In this document: piece by piece, positions 11,810 through 22,013 of the stretch
Numbering within the stretch: position 1 is the stretch's first letter
Layout of the letters: each line of letters opens with the position of its first letter
Assembly (NCBI GenBank): GCA_037176905.1
Contig: JBBBWG010029810.1
Location: forward strand, 1,693 to 48,468
Source: Azolla pinnata
Lineage: Eukaryota; Streptophyta; Polypodiopsida; Salviniales; Salviniaceae
Direction: 5' to 3'
Length of the DNA: 46,776 bases
The notes under the pieces: model-generated
Told to the model about the DNA's origin: nothing
The model's database searches: none
The model's input: only the letters and a program-made list of their open reading frames with translations
Position numbers and translations under genes: made by a program

Positions 11810-11937
11810 TTTAGGGTTTAGGGTTTAGGGTTTAGGGTTTAGGGTTTAGGGTTTAGGGTTTAGGGTTTAGGGTTTAGGGTTTAAGGTTTAAGGTTTAGGG
11901 TTTAGGGTTTAGGGTTTCGGGTTTAGGGTTTAGGGTT
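11810..11937 (+). repeat. Interstitial telomere-type (TTTAGGG)n tract
   Basis: About 18 nearly perfect copies of TTTAGGG, the Arabidopsis-type plant telomere repeat, on the plus strand. A few variants occur (TTTAAGG, TTTCGGG). The tract ends about 120 bases before the start codon of the LdpA-like gene. Confidence 0.95.
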
Positions 11938-11989
11938 ATACATTGTTTTATATCATCTCCTCTAAAATTTCTTAGTATTTGACCACCAT

Positions 11990-12030
11990 CAAGAGGGCTT
12001 GAACCCAGGACCTCTTTTCTTGGCTGCTCT
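11990..12030 (-). other. tRNA T-arm-like element
   Basis: The minus strand reads GAGGTCCTGGGTTCAAGCCC, similar to the variable loop and T-arm of a tRNA gene. No matching acceptor, D or anticodon arm is seen, so this is not an intact tRNA. A related element occurs twice near 41634 and 41731, in the 5' flank of ABCI12. Confidence 0.35.
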
Positions 12031-12059
12031 CTCTCTCTCTGCACCTGGAGCTTCTGGCT

Positions 12060-15000
12060 ATGGCGACCTTCCCAGCCACCATCCTCTCCCCCGATTCCAA
12101 GCCCACCTCCTCCTCCTCGCCACTACATTGTTCTCGGATGCTGCTCCTGCATCAGCACGAATCACAGCTCGACCTAGCCTTCTTCTCTCATGCCACCTCC
12201 ACCACAAGAAGCAGCAGCAGCTGCACCAGGAGAAGGAGAAGCTGTACGATCCGTGCTAGTCACAGCGATTGCAGCCCCCAACTGAGATCCCTCATCTCTG
12301 GTCGCTGGCTGAAGCTCATTTGCGGGGCAAGCTTCGAGGTAAAACGGCAGGAAAAGCGGAACAAATGAATCGAAATCAAAATGGAGCTCTTTTACCCGCA
12401 CTAGAAACAAGAGACTGTGTGATCATATGAAAGACTGAAATTGTTGGTGCAGGATGTGGCGCATGTGCGGAACCTATCTCTGGTATATACACTTGCTGGA
12501 GGTAAGGGTCCTTTTATATGCTGCCCTCACCAGGACATAATTTTTGTTTCCTGCATGAAAGATCCGACCTCCTGCCCCTATCATACCAGTGGATTGCATC
12601 GATTGTGCTGCTGATCCGTCGATCGTCGCAGCGGTCAGAGAAGGTATTGGCTCGGCTCTTCATATATGGGATAAGCTTGAACATCCGGCTCCAGTGCATA
12701 TCCCGTGGGTCATGGTCAGCATCAATGACGACACGGACCTCCATTTCCGCAAAGCTGGTGAGAATTTCCCTTCTCATTCCCCTCCCTGTATGCATCAAAT
12801 CGCTGGGGATTGTCAATAGTAGATTAACACCATCGGATCGAAATGGGTGCTTTTTCTGTAAAGGCATACCGATTCTCTTTTGAAAGAGAGAGAGAGGCTT
12901 CCACACAATGGTTGATCATTAATTTTTAACCGAATTTGAGGTTGATGTGTTACCCTTTTTTTTCTTCTAAACAGAATTTGTTGCCAGTAAATGCCCCTCA
13001 GATTGTGCAAGGCCATGTGAACGTGTATGTCCAGCATCCGCAATTTGGTTCAACACAAGTCAAATCCACGCACCCGATAATAATACTTTGGTATGAAATG
13101 TTGTGCGTCCTCACTCTGCATTCGGGGTGATTCTTTATTTAGCGCGGCTTTCTATCCCTCTCTTATATCTTCTTTTTTGTACAAATACACATAGGGTGGA
13201 GTATTGACTGATCGATGTTATGGCTGTGGAAGATGTATTCCAGTTTGTCCATTTGGACTTATTGGTTGGTACTCTTTCGTCTTTCAGTTCGTATGTAGTA
13301 ATAGTGATTGATTTCTGTAACGCCACACACCCAATCTTACTGTCAGTATTGCGCTAGGTGCCCATTCTTACATGAGAGACCCTGAAGCAGTCTCCCATCT
13401 GTTTGATTCGGGGAATGTTGATGCAGTGGAAATACATACTACTGCCAGGTTTACACGTTTCTCTTTCTTTGTTAATATGAAATTTAAACGATTTGAAATA
13501 TGGAATGCTGAATCCATTAGAAGGCAGTGGATTGCTTGCACATTGAGCGATTACTGTAGGTGCCTGCAAATGGACGAGAAACACGTAAACATGTCGAAAA
13601 TATCTCTATACATTGTGTTTATATACGTACATTATTATTTTTTTCAGTACATCAATTTTATGTAGGAAAATTTTGGTCCTACGAGTGATCTTGTCTGTTT
13701 GATACCAATGAAAGTGCATGGTAAAATACCAATGAAAGTGCATGGTAACTGCGGTCTGCTGGGGTAGCGAGGAAGAGGAATCTTGTCCCTTTCTTAACAA
13801 GTGAGGAGATACAAAGACAACTCATATGGATGAAGCGAAGGACTAACTCTAGTAGAATCCACAAGTATCCAATGGGCTGTTATAAACCCATTTACCATAT
13901 TCGGTGCCATTAGACAAAAGGAATACCACTAGAATTCTATAAATCCTGATGCTCCCTATTTTCAATATCGTGTAAGAACACAAGCTGCATAGAATTGGTA
14001 TAGATCGCAGCAAACAAGGGAGAAAAACAAAGCTCATCAATTGTTGGAGTGCAGAACTGCAATTTTACAATACATGCTAATACAAAATGTGGCTGAAATG
14101 AAGGAATGGTGAATGACTACCCCCTAAGACTCGCTTTTATACAGTAGGCTTTCAGTACCAATGGCGAACCCATCTAGTCTCGGTTGCTAGTCGTAATTAA
14201 AATTTGATAGGTCATATATTTAAAAAGCATTTTCACAGCATTTTCTCTTTAGGTGACTGATAAAACGTTAGTGGGATAGGGCCGTCTGCATATATAGAAA
14301 AGATAATATACATTCAAATTGTGCAGTTTTCCATGTTAAATTGGTATTGTCTGTTCAACAGTTGTTCTAAAATGTTTCTCGTCTGGCCCAGGAATCTGGA
14401 ACCCTTCAAAAAACTGTGGGAGAGGATTCATAGCTCTGCCCAATCCCTCAAGCTTGTTGCTGTACAATAACTTCTACTTTCTCAATAGGCATGAAATAAG
14501 ATCTATAGATAAGTATATAGGGTGGGATACTGGTAAAGGCTTTGGAATGAGGTGTTTGAAAATCTTTTATGGTAAATGGCATTGTACTGGGATAAGCTTT
14601 GGGTATTAGTAATGTGCCCGAAATTCAGATGGCAACTCTCTTCTCCATTTATAGTTTATACCAATCTCAAGTGCCCAATTGTTCATATATCCTTTCAGAC
14701 AACACTCAAGTTAAGATTTATTATGGGAAATTCAGTAATACAGACGTAGGCATTTAAATAGCAGCAGAAGTTTAATATATATATATATAATTCTGTTTCG
14801 TAAGTTGTAAATTATGTTTATTTATGTTCTTAGGTGAGTCTGCCTGATCTTGGGGAAGACATGATACCCACGATGTGGGATATATACAGGACAATGAGAC
14901 CAGAATTGTGCTCCCTGAATATCTGGCAGGTGCCTTATTTTTTTAAGTTCATTATACTGATTGTTAGTGCATGCGTCATTTTGAGGATTTCTCACATTAA

Positions 15001-16537
15001 GGTACGGGCTAGCTAGATGGGCGTCCCATGAGTGGTGATATTGGAGCTGGTGCTACAAAAGCTGCAATTTCTCTTGGTAGGAGGGTAGCGGCATGTTCAC
15101 ATCGACCGCCTGGTAAAGCCCTCTTATAAGAATATTGGAATTTCGTTTTGTATAGCATATACCTTCAACATCAATCGGGACAGACAAAGATTGCAGCATA
15201 TGATGTATATGATGGACTGTATCCTTTGTGACAGGGGATGTGCATCTTTGAATGTTCAAGATACAAATTTATCCTATTGTTTATCCGTTTGGTCGTATCA
15301 GATAGAAGTTTAAATGACAGTGCTTGTCTGTTTTGTTTTCTAGTTTGAAGCTTGAATGAAGTATGGTGCCGAATTCTGCAATTGCAGGTTTCCTACAGCT
15401 TGCAGGAGGGACAAATGCACAGACAGTACAGGGAATGAGAACATTCGGATTTTGCCAAGAAAATTTCGGTGATACACATGTACCTAAAGGTTTTCTTTCT
15501 TACACTTCTACAATAGCTTTGAATGAAATCATCATAGATTTGGATTTATGATTTCTGAGTCTGCATTTCTGCCTTCCTTCTCATCTCTGTCTGTTTTTGA
15601 ATATGTCGATGTTGTAGTCGTTCCAAACCTGGCTCTTTAGAGATAATATAGTTGATGTCTCATTAGAGATCCTAGTTTGAGGAATGTGCTCTGTTTTCAG
15701 CAACCCTGTTTTGTTCAACAACCTAGCCATCCGTTAAGATGGATATCTGTGAAAAATCCAGTGAAGACTGACTTGATTATACTTCAAATTTGTAACTCGT
15801 CAACCAAATGATAAAACTGGTAGGAAACAGTCAGTGAATCGATTGAATCAAGCAAAACCCTGATGAATCAGATTTTATTTATGTCAGACATAAGTAAAGC
15901 AAAATGTGCACATCGGACTGGCCAAATTAAATTGCCTTGACAATTTCCTCCAAGTAATGTTTTGCTTGTATATTTGTATAGGTATGGTGCTAATGTAGTG
16001 GATTAAACTTCGTGTCCTTCACAATAGTGCCTTTCGTGCATTAGCATTCAGGTCCATTTTGGAAGCAGTAGAACATTCACGGTTTAAATTTTACTGCATT
16101 CATTGTCTGAGGACTGTAAAGCAGTTGTGCAAGAAATGAGAACTCTATAAAACAATGTTGCTTCATAAACATGGCGGTTGAGCTATCGTCAATCTCTAAC
16201 ACAAGCTAATCAAATTTGGATGCTCATTTGGCATGTTAAAAAAGAAATCGAGCTGATCACTAATGAGAAGATTGAGAATGAGAAAATTAACTGTGCTCCT
16301 ATTGCCGGAATAGCATATGGTGGCTATGCTCGCAAGGTATACTAGGACTCGACGCTACTTGCAAATCGATTATGGTCTAATGCTGTGAGCTAAAGATGTA
16401 TGTGTATGCAGATTGTGTGCGAAGTTCTTGAAAAAATGAGTTGCAGTGGCAGTTTAAAATTGGAGAATCATCCCTTGCTCTTAATAGAGGCCTTAAATCA
16501 AGCGAAAGGCTTGGTTCAACAATTGAAAATGAAATAG
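12060..16537 (+). CDS. LdpA-like Fe-S protein, predicted plastid
   Basis: Exons read from splice signals: 12060-12338, 12453-12501, 12590-12757, 12975-13090, 13195-13264, 13358-13448, 14392-14461, 14834-14929, 15013-15112, 15388-15489, 16206-16336 and 16412-16537. Together they give about 465 residues in consistent phase. The junction 15489/16206 is the weakest. A Ser/Arg-rich N-terminus (about 75 residues) looks like a transit peptide. Then come WLKLICGASFEDVAHVRNLS and VDCIDCAADPSIV-like text. A first cluster motif follows (CPSDCARPCERVCP, C-x3-C-x3-C-x3-CP), then a second (CYGCGRCIPVCP, C-x2-C-x2-C-x3-CP). The C-terminal part has IWQLDGRPMSGDIG, FLQLAGGTNAQTV and IAGIAYGGYARK. The order matches cyanobacterial LdpA, an Fe-S protein of the redox input to the circadian clock. 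The role in plants is not known to me. The introns, up to 0.9 kb, hold nothing else that I recognise. Confidence 0.85.
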
Positions 16538-17098
16538 GTCGCGCCTTACTGCAATCACATCCCAAGCAAATTAAAGAGCAGGGAAAATCAGCAAAGGTAA
16601 ATGCGAGTCTGTCGATTTCCTGTAAAGACAATTGGATAATGCAAATCATCATCCATGTATAGGAAATGCATTTGATTATTATGGTACTGCTGATCAGTTA
16701 ATGCAAAATCTTGGACCTTGTATAGCGTATGGTAGCTTTTTCAAAAGGACTAGTTTGTCCCATATCATGTATACAAATTGCTTTTCAGATATTGGATTAG
16801 AAAATAACCTCCTTTATTTATATCCTCAATTACTTTTGAGTAACAAACCATGTTTGAAACATTCTTGAAGTTAATGGACTCCATCTAATTAGCAGTTTGC
16901 TTGTTTCAGAAGGCAAGAAAGATCAAGCTGTGAGCATTCCAGTATTTATCATGTCTGGAGAACTGGAATTTGTGCAAGTTTGTCAATTGAGCTTGTGATG
17001 TCTTACAGTGTTGAAAATACCTCCATATAGTTATTTTCACCCCCCAACTACCACATCTTGTGACTCATTTTCCTAAGCATACAGTTTTAAGGATAAAT
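16538..17098. other. 3' flank of the LdpA-like gene
   Basis: AT-rich sequence with no conserved frame. It probably contains the 3' UTR and ends where the minisatellite begins. Confidence 0.4.
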
Positions 17099-17575
17099 CC
17101 TGCCGTGGATCCATCCTCTTCTGTGTGTTTTCCTGCAGGAATCCAGCCATGGATCCATCCTCTTCTCCCGTGTTTTCCTGCAGGAATCCAGCCATGGATC
17201 CATCCTCTTCTCCCGTGTTTTCCTGCACAAATCCAGCCATGGATCCATCCTCTTCTCTGTGTTTTCCTGCAGGAATCCTGCCATGGATCCATCCTCTTCT
17301 CTGTGTTTTCCTGCACCAATCCTGCCATGGATCCATCCTCTTCTCTGTGTTTTCCTGCAGGAATCCAGCCATGTATCCATCCTCTTCTCTGTGTTTTCCT
17401 GCAGGAATTCAGCCATGGATCCATCTTCTTCTCTGTGTTTTCCTGCACAAATCCTGCCATGGATCCATGGTCTTCTATGTGTTCTCCTGCAGGAATCCTG
17501 CCATGGATCCATGGTCTTCTATGTGTTCTCCTGCAGGAATCCTGCCGTGGAACCCTAAATCCTGCCGTGGATCCT
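17099..17575. repeat. Minisatellite, 44-45 bp unit, about 10-11 copies
   Basis: Each unit reads GATCCATCCTCTTCTCTGTG, then TTTTCCTGCAGGAATCC and TGCCATG. Early copies carry an extra base (CTCCCGTG in place of CTCTGTG), and some have CTGCAC in place of CTGCAG. BamHI, NcoI and PstI sites recur in each unit. Because the array has few stops it gives long open frames on both strands, whose translations are simple peptide repeats and not a recognised protein. Confidence 0.9.
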
Positions 17576-17639
17576 CTCTCCTGTGTTTTCCTGGAACGAA
17601 TCCTAACCCAAACCCTAGCCTCCATCAGCCTTCCCATTT

Positions 17640-17800
17640 CGCAGCCATGGCGAGCTCTCCAGCCCAGACTCCACGGATCAAGAGATCCTGAAATTCGCAG
17701 CCAGGAAACGCACTTCCCCTCAATCCTTTACGGGAGCTCTGCTCTCCTTCGTCTCCATCACCGCTTACAAGGTTCTCTTGTTCATCGTCTACACCTAAAC
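17640..17800 (+). other. Possible exon fragment next to the gap
   Basis: An ATG at 17647 lies in a strong context (GCAGCCATGG) and reads MASSPAQTPRIKRS before a stop. In another frame the following stretch reads EILKFAARKRTSPQSFTGAL, then LSFVSITAYKVLLFIVYT, then a stop. That text looks more protein-like than its surroundings. A one-base error or a splice could join the two parts. The family is not recognised, and the continuation would fall in or beyond the assembly gap. Confidence 0.2.
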
Positions 17801-17931
17801 CCTAAAAATCCCATCATCTTGCGCAGACACAGGAACCCGAAACCCTAAACAGCCCATCAGCTATAGCTTGCGCAGACGCAGGAACCCTAAACCTTTTAAG
17901 AACCAGGAACCCTAAGCCTTTGAACCCTAAA
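17795..17931 (-). repeat. Degenerate CCCTAAA-type telomere-like sequence
   Basis: Scattered ACCCTAAA motifs on the plus strand, which read TTTAGGG on the minus strand, run directly into the assembly gap. The repeat may explain why the assembly broke here. Confidence 0.7.
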
Positions 17932-18031
17932 NNNNNNNNNNNNNNNNNNNNNNNNNNNNNNNNNNNNNNNNNNNNNNNNNNNNNNNNNNNNNNNNNNNNN
18001 NNNNNNNNNNNNNNNNNNNNNNNNNNNNNNN
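17932..18031. other. Assembly gap (100 N)
   Basis: Exactly 100 N, a conventional gap size that says nothing about the real distance. Its flanks do not overlap each other, unlike those of the second gap. Confidence 0.99.
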
Positions 18032-18492
18032 CTCACAGAGGGGAGCTCTGCCATATCTATCTATCTACCAAGGGATGATGATCACCATCCACCATGGATC
18101 AGAACAGGATTAAACACAGGGAAGAAGAGCGGTAGTAGTAGTAGTAGTTCAGGAAGCTTAGCTTACAAGGGAGCAGAAACAATGATACAACAACAGAGAT
18201 TCCATGCCCATTGAGCATGGAGAACGGCAACAGTGCGAGCGTAGAGCGGTTATACAGTAGGAGCAGAGAATGGAGGGCGAGGAGCAGGGAAGAAGATCGA
18301 TCATGACGGCAAAAATGGAAGCTTCTGATCGGATTCCTCTGCTGCTCCATCGATCGAATCTCCCCAAAACGCTGGAGAGATGGGACGGATTCCCCAAAAA
18401 CCCTAAATCTCAGACGGATACGGCGAGCAGGAGGGAGCTTCCGAAGACGATGGCGATGGCGATGGAGCTACAAAATCCTTGGACTCAATTCC
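18032..18492. other. 3' flank of the CRF-motif gene
   Basis: Sequence downstream of the minus-strand CRF-motif gene, probably its 3' UTR. I looked here for a missing AP2 domain on the minus strand and saw none. Confidence 0.4.
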
Positions 18493-19197
18493 TCAGAAGG
18501 AGAAGAATGCTTCCGGCTCTGCAGACAGCGGCGACCATGGCGTCCCGAAGTGCAGGCTTACGTCCTCGAAGACGGCGTCGTCTTCAGGCAGAGCCCAGCT
18601 CTCGCCCCATACATCGTCTCCTCCATCGCCGCCTTCCTCAGGAAGCAGGCAAAGCTCCGCCGAAGGGAAGAATCGGAACAGCTGATGATGATGATGATGA
18701 TGACAGTCGTCGCTCATCCACAGTGCATCCTCTCCTCCTCCATCTCCTCCTGCTTCCTCCGCTTCTTCCTTCTTCTGCTTCTTCTGCTGCGGCTGCTGCT
18801 TCTGCTTCTTCGTCGCCTTCTTCTTCGTCTTCTTCCTCGCTGCGTGATGAGATTCGTCGTTCTCAGCACAGATCTCTGCGGAAAGACTGGAAGCCGGCGA
18901 TGGCGGCGCCGCAAGCAAGCAGATCTCGTGCACAAGCAGCCGGCGACGCTTCTGCGTCTGGGGATTCGGGCACACTCCGCCCTCTTCCTCCTTGTCTTTC
19001 TCCGCCCTCCCCTCGACCTCGGCCTCGACCTCTTCTTCTTCTTCATCGTCGTCGTCGTGGAGATCGTCGTCGTCGCTTGAGGAGTCTGTGGCGTCAGGGT
19101 CGGTGCAGATTACGCGAACGAGGCGCTCTTTGGGGAGAGGAAGAGGAGCTGTTCCTGCTCCTGCTGCTGCTGCTGCTGCTGATGCGGAGGTCGCCAT
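18493..19197 (-). CDS. CRF-motif protein lacking an AP2/ERF domain
   Basis: An intronless frame of 234 residues from ATG at 19197. An in-frame upstream ATG at 19350 would add a Pro-rich leader and is less likely. Residues about 24-43 read KERLVRVICTDPDATDSSSD, followed by an Asp/Glu run. This is the diagnostic CRF motif of cytokinin response factors, and the second conserved part (KRRRLLVHEICLL) is also present. In known CRFs an AP2/ERF DNA-binding domain (YRGVRQRPWG and on) follows directly. Here there is instead a Lys/Gln-rich basic stretch (RKKTKKKATKKQKQQ), a His run and an acidic, aromatic tail ending EPEAFFSF. A nuclear regulatory role through CRF-domain protein contacts is plausible but inferred. 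Direct DNA binding through AP2 is not possible for this frame. Five E2F-type sites lie 0.5-0.7 kb upstream. Confidence 0.7.
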   Translation of the reverse strand: MATSASAAAAAAGAGTAPLPLPKERLVRVICTDPDATDSSSDDDDLHDDDDEEEEEVEAEVEGRAEKDKEEEGGVCPNPQTQKRRRLLVHEICLLAAPPSPASSLSAEICAENDESHHAARKKTKKKATKKQKQQPQQKKQKKEEAEEAGGDGGGEDALWMSDDCHHHHHHQLFRFFPSAELCLLPEEGGDGGDDVWGESWALPEDDAVFEDVSLHFGTPWSPLSAEPEAFFSF

Positions 19198-19349
19198 GGA
19201 TGGCGATGGCGGGTGAAGAGGGAGGAGAAGGCGGGGGAGGGCTTTGGAGGAGGGCGGCGATGGAGGAGGGAGGTCCGGCGGATGGAAGGAGGGAGGAAGG
19301 GGCCGCTTCACGCGCCGGGAGACAGTCTTGGAGGGCTTGAGGAGCGGCA

Positions 19350-19695
19350 TGGCGGAGAAGAAGAAGAAGAGGAAGAAGAAGGCGAAGAAGACGGTGAAGA
19401 TGGAGATGGAGATGGAGATGGAGATGGAGAAGCTGCAGAGAAGAAGAAAGAAGACGAAAGAAGAAGGCGAAGAAGACGGTGAAGATGGAGATGGAGATGG
19501 AGATGGAGAAGCAGCAGAGAAGAAGAAAGAAGACGAAAGAAGAAGAAGAAGAAGAAGAAGAAGAAGATGCAGACGACGGCGATGGCGATGGCGATGGCGA
19601 TGGCGATGGAGAAGCTGCAGAGAAGAAGGAAGAAGGAAGAAGGAAGAAGAAGAAGAAGAAGAAGAAGACGCAGACGATGGAGATGGAGATGGAGA
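19350..19695. repeat. GAA/GATGGA purine-rich tandem repeat
   Basis: Three to four copies of a unit of roughly 90-120 bases, each with a GAAGAAG block followed by GATGGAGATGGA (or GATGGC) and AGAAGCTGCAGAGAAGAAG. On the minus strand this is a CT-rich stretch just upstream of the CRF-motif gene, like many plant 5' UTRs. The long plus-strand frames (Glu/Lys/Arg/Asp-Gly) are repeat artefacts. Confidence 0.85.
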
Positions 19696-19704
19696 AGGGG
19701 GCGA

Positions 19705-19882
19705 TTTTTGCGCGGGAAATCTGCGCGCGCGCGCGCGAATTTAAGGCGGGAAAAAAAACAATCCTGAAAGAAAGCTTCTGACTCTCTGTTTTTTTTTTGG
19801 CGCCAAAACCCCGGCGGCCTGTGTCCAGGCTGGCAGCGAGACCCCTTTTTTTGGCGGGAGAAACACGGTTCTTGGCGGGAAA
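19705..19882 (-). promoter_or_regulatory. Cluster of five E2F-type binding sites
   Basis: Five matches to the E2F consensus WTTSSCSS lie within 180 bases. They are TTTTTGCGCGGGAAA (19705-19719), AAGGCGGGAAAA (from 19743), the palindrome TTTTGGCGCCAAAA (19795-19808), TTTTTTTGGCGGGAG (from 19846) and TTGGCGGGAAA (19872-19882). A (CG)n stretch at about 19723-19738 separates the first two. E2F/DP factors activate S-phase genes in plants through such sites (family knowledge). The nearest start codon is that of the minus-strand CRF-motif gene, 508-685 bases away, so assignment to that promoter is inferred. Confidence 0.6.
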
Positions 19883-19891
19883 GGCAGGGCC

Positions 19892-20556
19892 CGATTTTAG
19901 GGTTTCTTTTTTTTTTATACATGTGTATATGTAATTTTTTAGGGTTTTGCTTTCTCTAGGGTTTTGAGAGAGGGCTTTCTAACGCTTAGGGTTTCGAGGT
20001 TTTAGGGTTTTTAGCAGGGTGTTGGGTTTCTGGGGCTTTAGGGTTTCGAGGCTTTTTAGGGTTTTAGGAGGGTGTTGGGTTTTAAGGTTTTAGGGTTTTA
20101 TCAGGGTGTTGGGTTTTAAGGTTTTAGGGTTTTATCAGGGTGTTGGGTTTCTAGGGCTTAGGGGTTTTAGGGTTTTAGTAGGGTGTTGGGTTTCTAGGGC
20201 TTAGGGTTTTAGGGTTTTAGTAGGGTGTTGGTTTTCTAGGGCTTTAGAGTTTCAAGGTTTTAGGGTTTTAGTAGGGTGTTGGGTTTCTAGGGCTTAGGGT
20301 TCTAGGGTTTTAGTAGGGTGTTGGGTTTCTAGGGCTTTGGGTTTCTAGGGCTTAGGGTTCTAGGGTTTTAGTAGGGTGTTTGGTTTCTAGGGCTTTGGGT
20401 TTCAAGGTTTTAGGGTTTTAGCAGGGTTTTGGGTTTCTAGGGCTTGGGGTTTTAGGGTTTTAGTAGGGTGTTGGGTTTCTAGGGCTTGAGGTTTTAGGGT
20501 TTTAGTAAGGTGTTGGGTTTCTAGGTTTTTAGGGTTTTAGGGGTGTTCAGGTTTCT
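19892..20556 (+). repeat. Telomere-variant minisatellite
   Basis: At least ten copies of a unit of about 34-59 bases built from GGGTTTTAGTAGGGTGTTGG, GTTTCTAGGGCTT and AGGGTTTTAGGG. It looks like a higher-order array derived from TTTAGGG-type sequence. No coding frame. Confidence 0.85.
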
Positions 20557-21270
20557 TGGGCTTTTTGAGGCTTTGAGTGGCTCTGCTCCACCATTCCAGA
20601 TCCGAAGAGCCCCCCGCTTTGATGCAATTGTGAAGCCCAGTGACCCACTGCGAATAATGTCTCTGTGCGAATCGCGACTGTGTATCGATACCACATGTAT
20701 CGAACAGAGGTGAGTGCTTCCGATTCTAACCCTCGTTTCTATCCGATGCGAATCCATATGCCAATTTAGTTGTGCTTGTTTTGATTGCTTTCACGCATCG
20801 GAAGCACTTTATGAATAAGCCGAGGACAAGGGTGTGTGTTTCTGATTGTGCCTCGATGAGCGATCTTGGGTGGATCCGCGCCAAATACAGTCACCCAATA
20901 TCGGTGAATCCAATTCTTATCCTTGGACAGAAAGTCTTCTTACGTGTACAATCTGGAACGTGAAGCCTCCATCGATGGGGGGAGTGCATTAAATCCCGCC
21001 TTGTGCTACTGCAGATCTCGTACAACCCCGAGAGGCATTATTATGATGGCTTACGATCTTCGATTCCACTCGTCGGTGTCGAGTCGTAGACGGATCAGGG
21101 GAGTCGATAGCTATGCTTCTCAGATTGTGTGAATCACAAGGTTCAAGGTTACAGGGGTTTTTAGGGTTCAGCCGTGCACAACATAGAACGCGCAGAAAAC
21201 GGAAATCCCTGGAGTTTATCGGCTTACAGTGAAGACGACGGCCGCTAGAAGAGATGAACGGTGAAGCATG
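20557..21270. other. Spacer between two telomere-like arrays, no gene seen
   Basis: About 700 bases of mixed composition. Open frames of 60-80 codons exist on both strands, but none shows a family motif or splice pattern. Confidence 0.4.
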
Positions 21271-21522
21271 GGGGTTTAGGGTTTTCAGGGTTTTAGGGGT
21301 AGGGTCTTCAGGGTTTCAGGGTGTTAGGGTTAGGGTTAGGGTTTTTCGGGTTTTAGGGGTAGGGTCTTCAGAAATTCAGGGTGTTAGGGTTAGGGTTAGG
21401 GTTTTCAGGGTTTTAGGGTTAGGGTTTTCAGGGTTTTAGGGTTAGGGTTTTCAGGGTTTTAGGGTTAGGGTTTCCAGGGTTATAGGGTTAGGGTTTCCAG
21501 GGTTTTAGGGTTAGGGTTTCTA
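21271..21522 (+). repeat. Telomere-like repeat upstream of CRP1
   Basis: Alternating GGGTTTTAGGGTTAGGG and GTTTTCAGGG or GTTTCCAGGG units on the plus strand. The array ends about 160 bases before the CRP1 start codon. A CTT/CTG microsatellite (about 21571-21680) fills the space between. Confidence 0.9.
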
Positions 21523-21685
21523 GGATTAAGTTGGAACAGAACAAAGAAGAAGAAGAAACAGGGGAGATAATCTTCTTCTTCTTCTTCTTCTTCTTTCTTC
21601 TTCTTCTTCGTTCATTCCCACGTATGCCTTCTCTACGTGGCCTCTCGTCCTCCTGTCGCTGCTGCTGCTGCTGCTGCAATCGGCG

Positions 21686-21977
21686 ATGGCGGCTGCCGCC
21701 TCCTCCTGCCCCACCGCCATGCCGGGCACTCTCCCACTTGACCCCCCCACGTCTCCATTCCGCAGCTTCAACCCCATCTCTTGCCCGATGATCAGACGGA
21801 GGAGCCTCAAGAGCAGGAAGATGAGAAGCCACGCTGCGGGCTGCTGCTGCCCCCCTTCCATCGTCATCGTCGTCTTCCGATGCCTGCGCTCCTCCTTCAG
21901 TAACGATCCCATCGCCGCTCCTGCACCTGCAAGCAGCTTTCGATCGGTGTCCAGGTACAGCTCTCCGCTCTCAGGCC

Positions 21978-22013
<36 letters not shown>

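Noticed and set aside
11810-11937. A true chromosome end
   Set aside because: The tract is only about 130 bases, contains variants, and genes continue on both sides, so it is interstitial.
17060-17848. Open frames of 190-262 codons across the minisatellite
   Set aside because: They consist of the translated 44-45 bp unit and have no homologous domain. Open frames occur on both strands.
18270-19340. Plus-strand frame of 356 codons opposite the CRF-motif gene
   Set aside because: Arg/Ser-rich shadow translation with no motif. The minus strand holds the conserved CRF motif.
19213-19922. Glu/Lys/Asp-Gly and Leu/Ser-rich frames in the purine-rich repeat
   Set aside because: Pure microsatellite translation. 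The tract is better explained as the CT-rich 5' region of the minus-strand CRF-motif gene.
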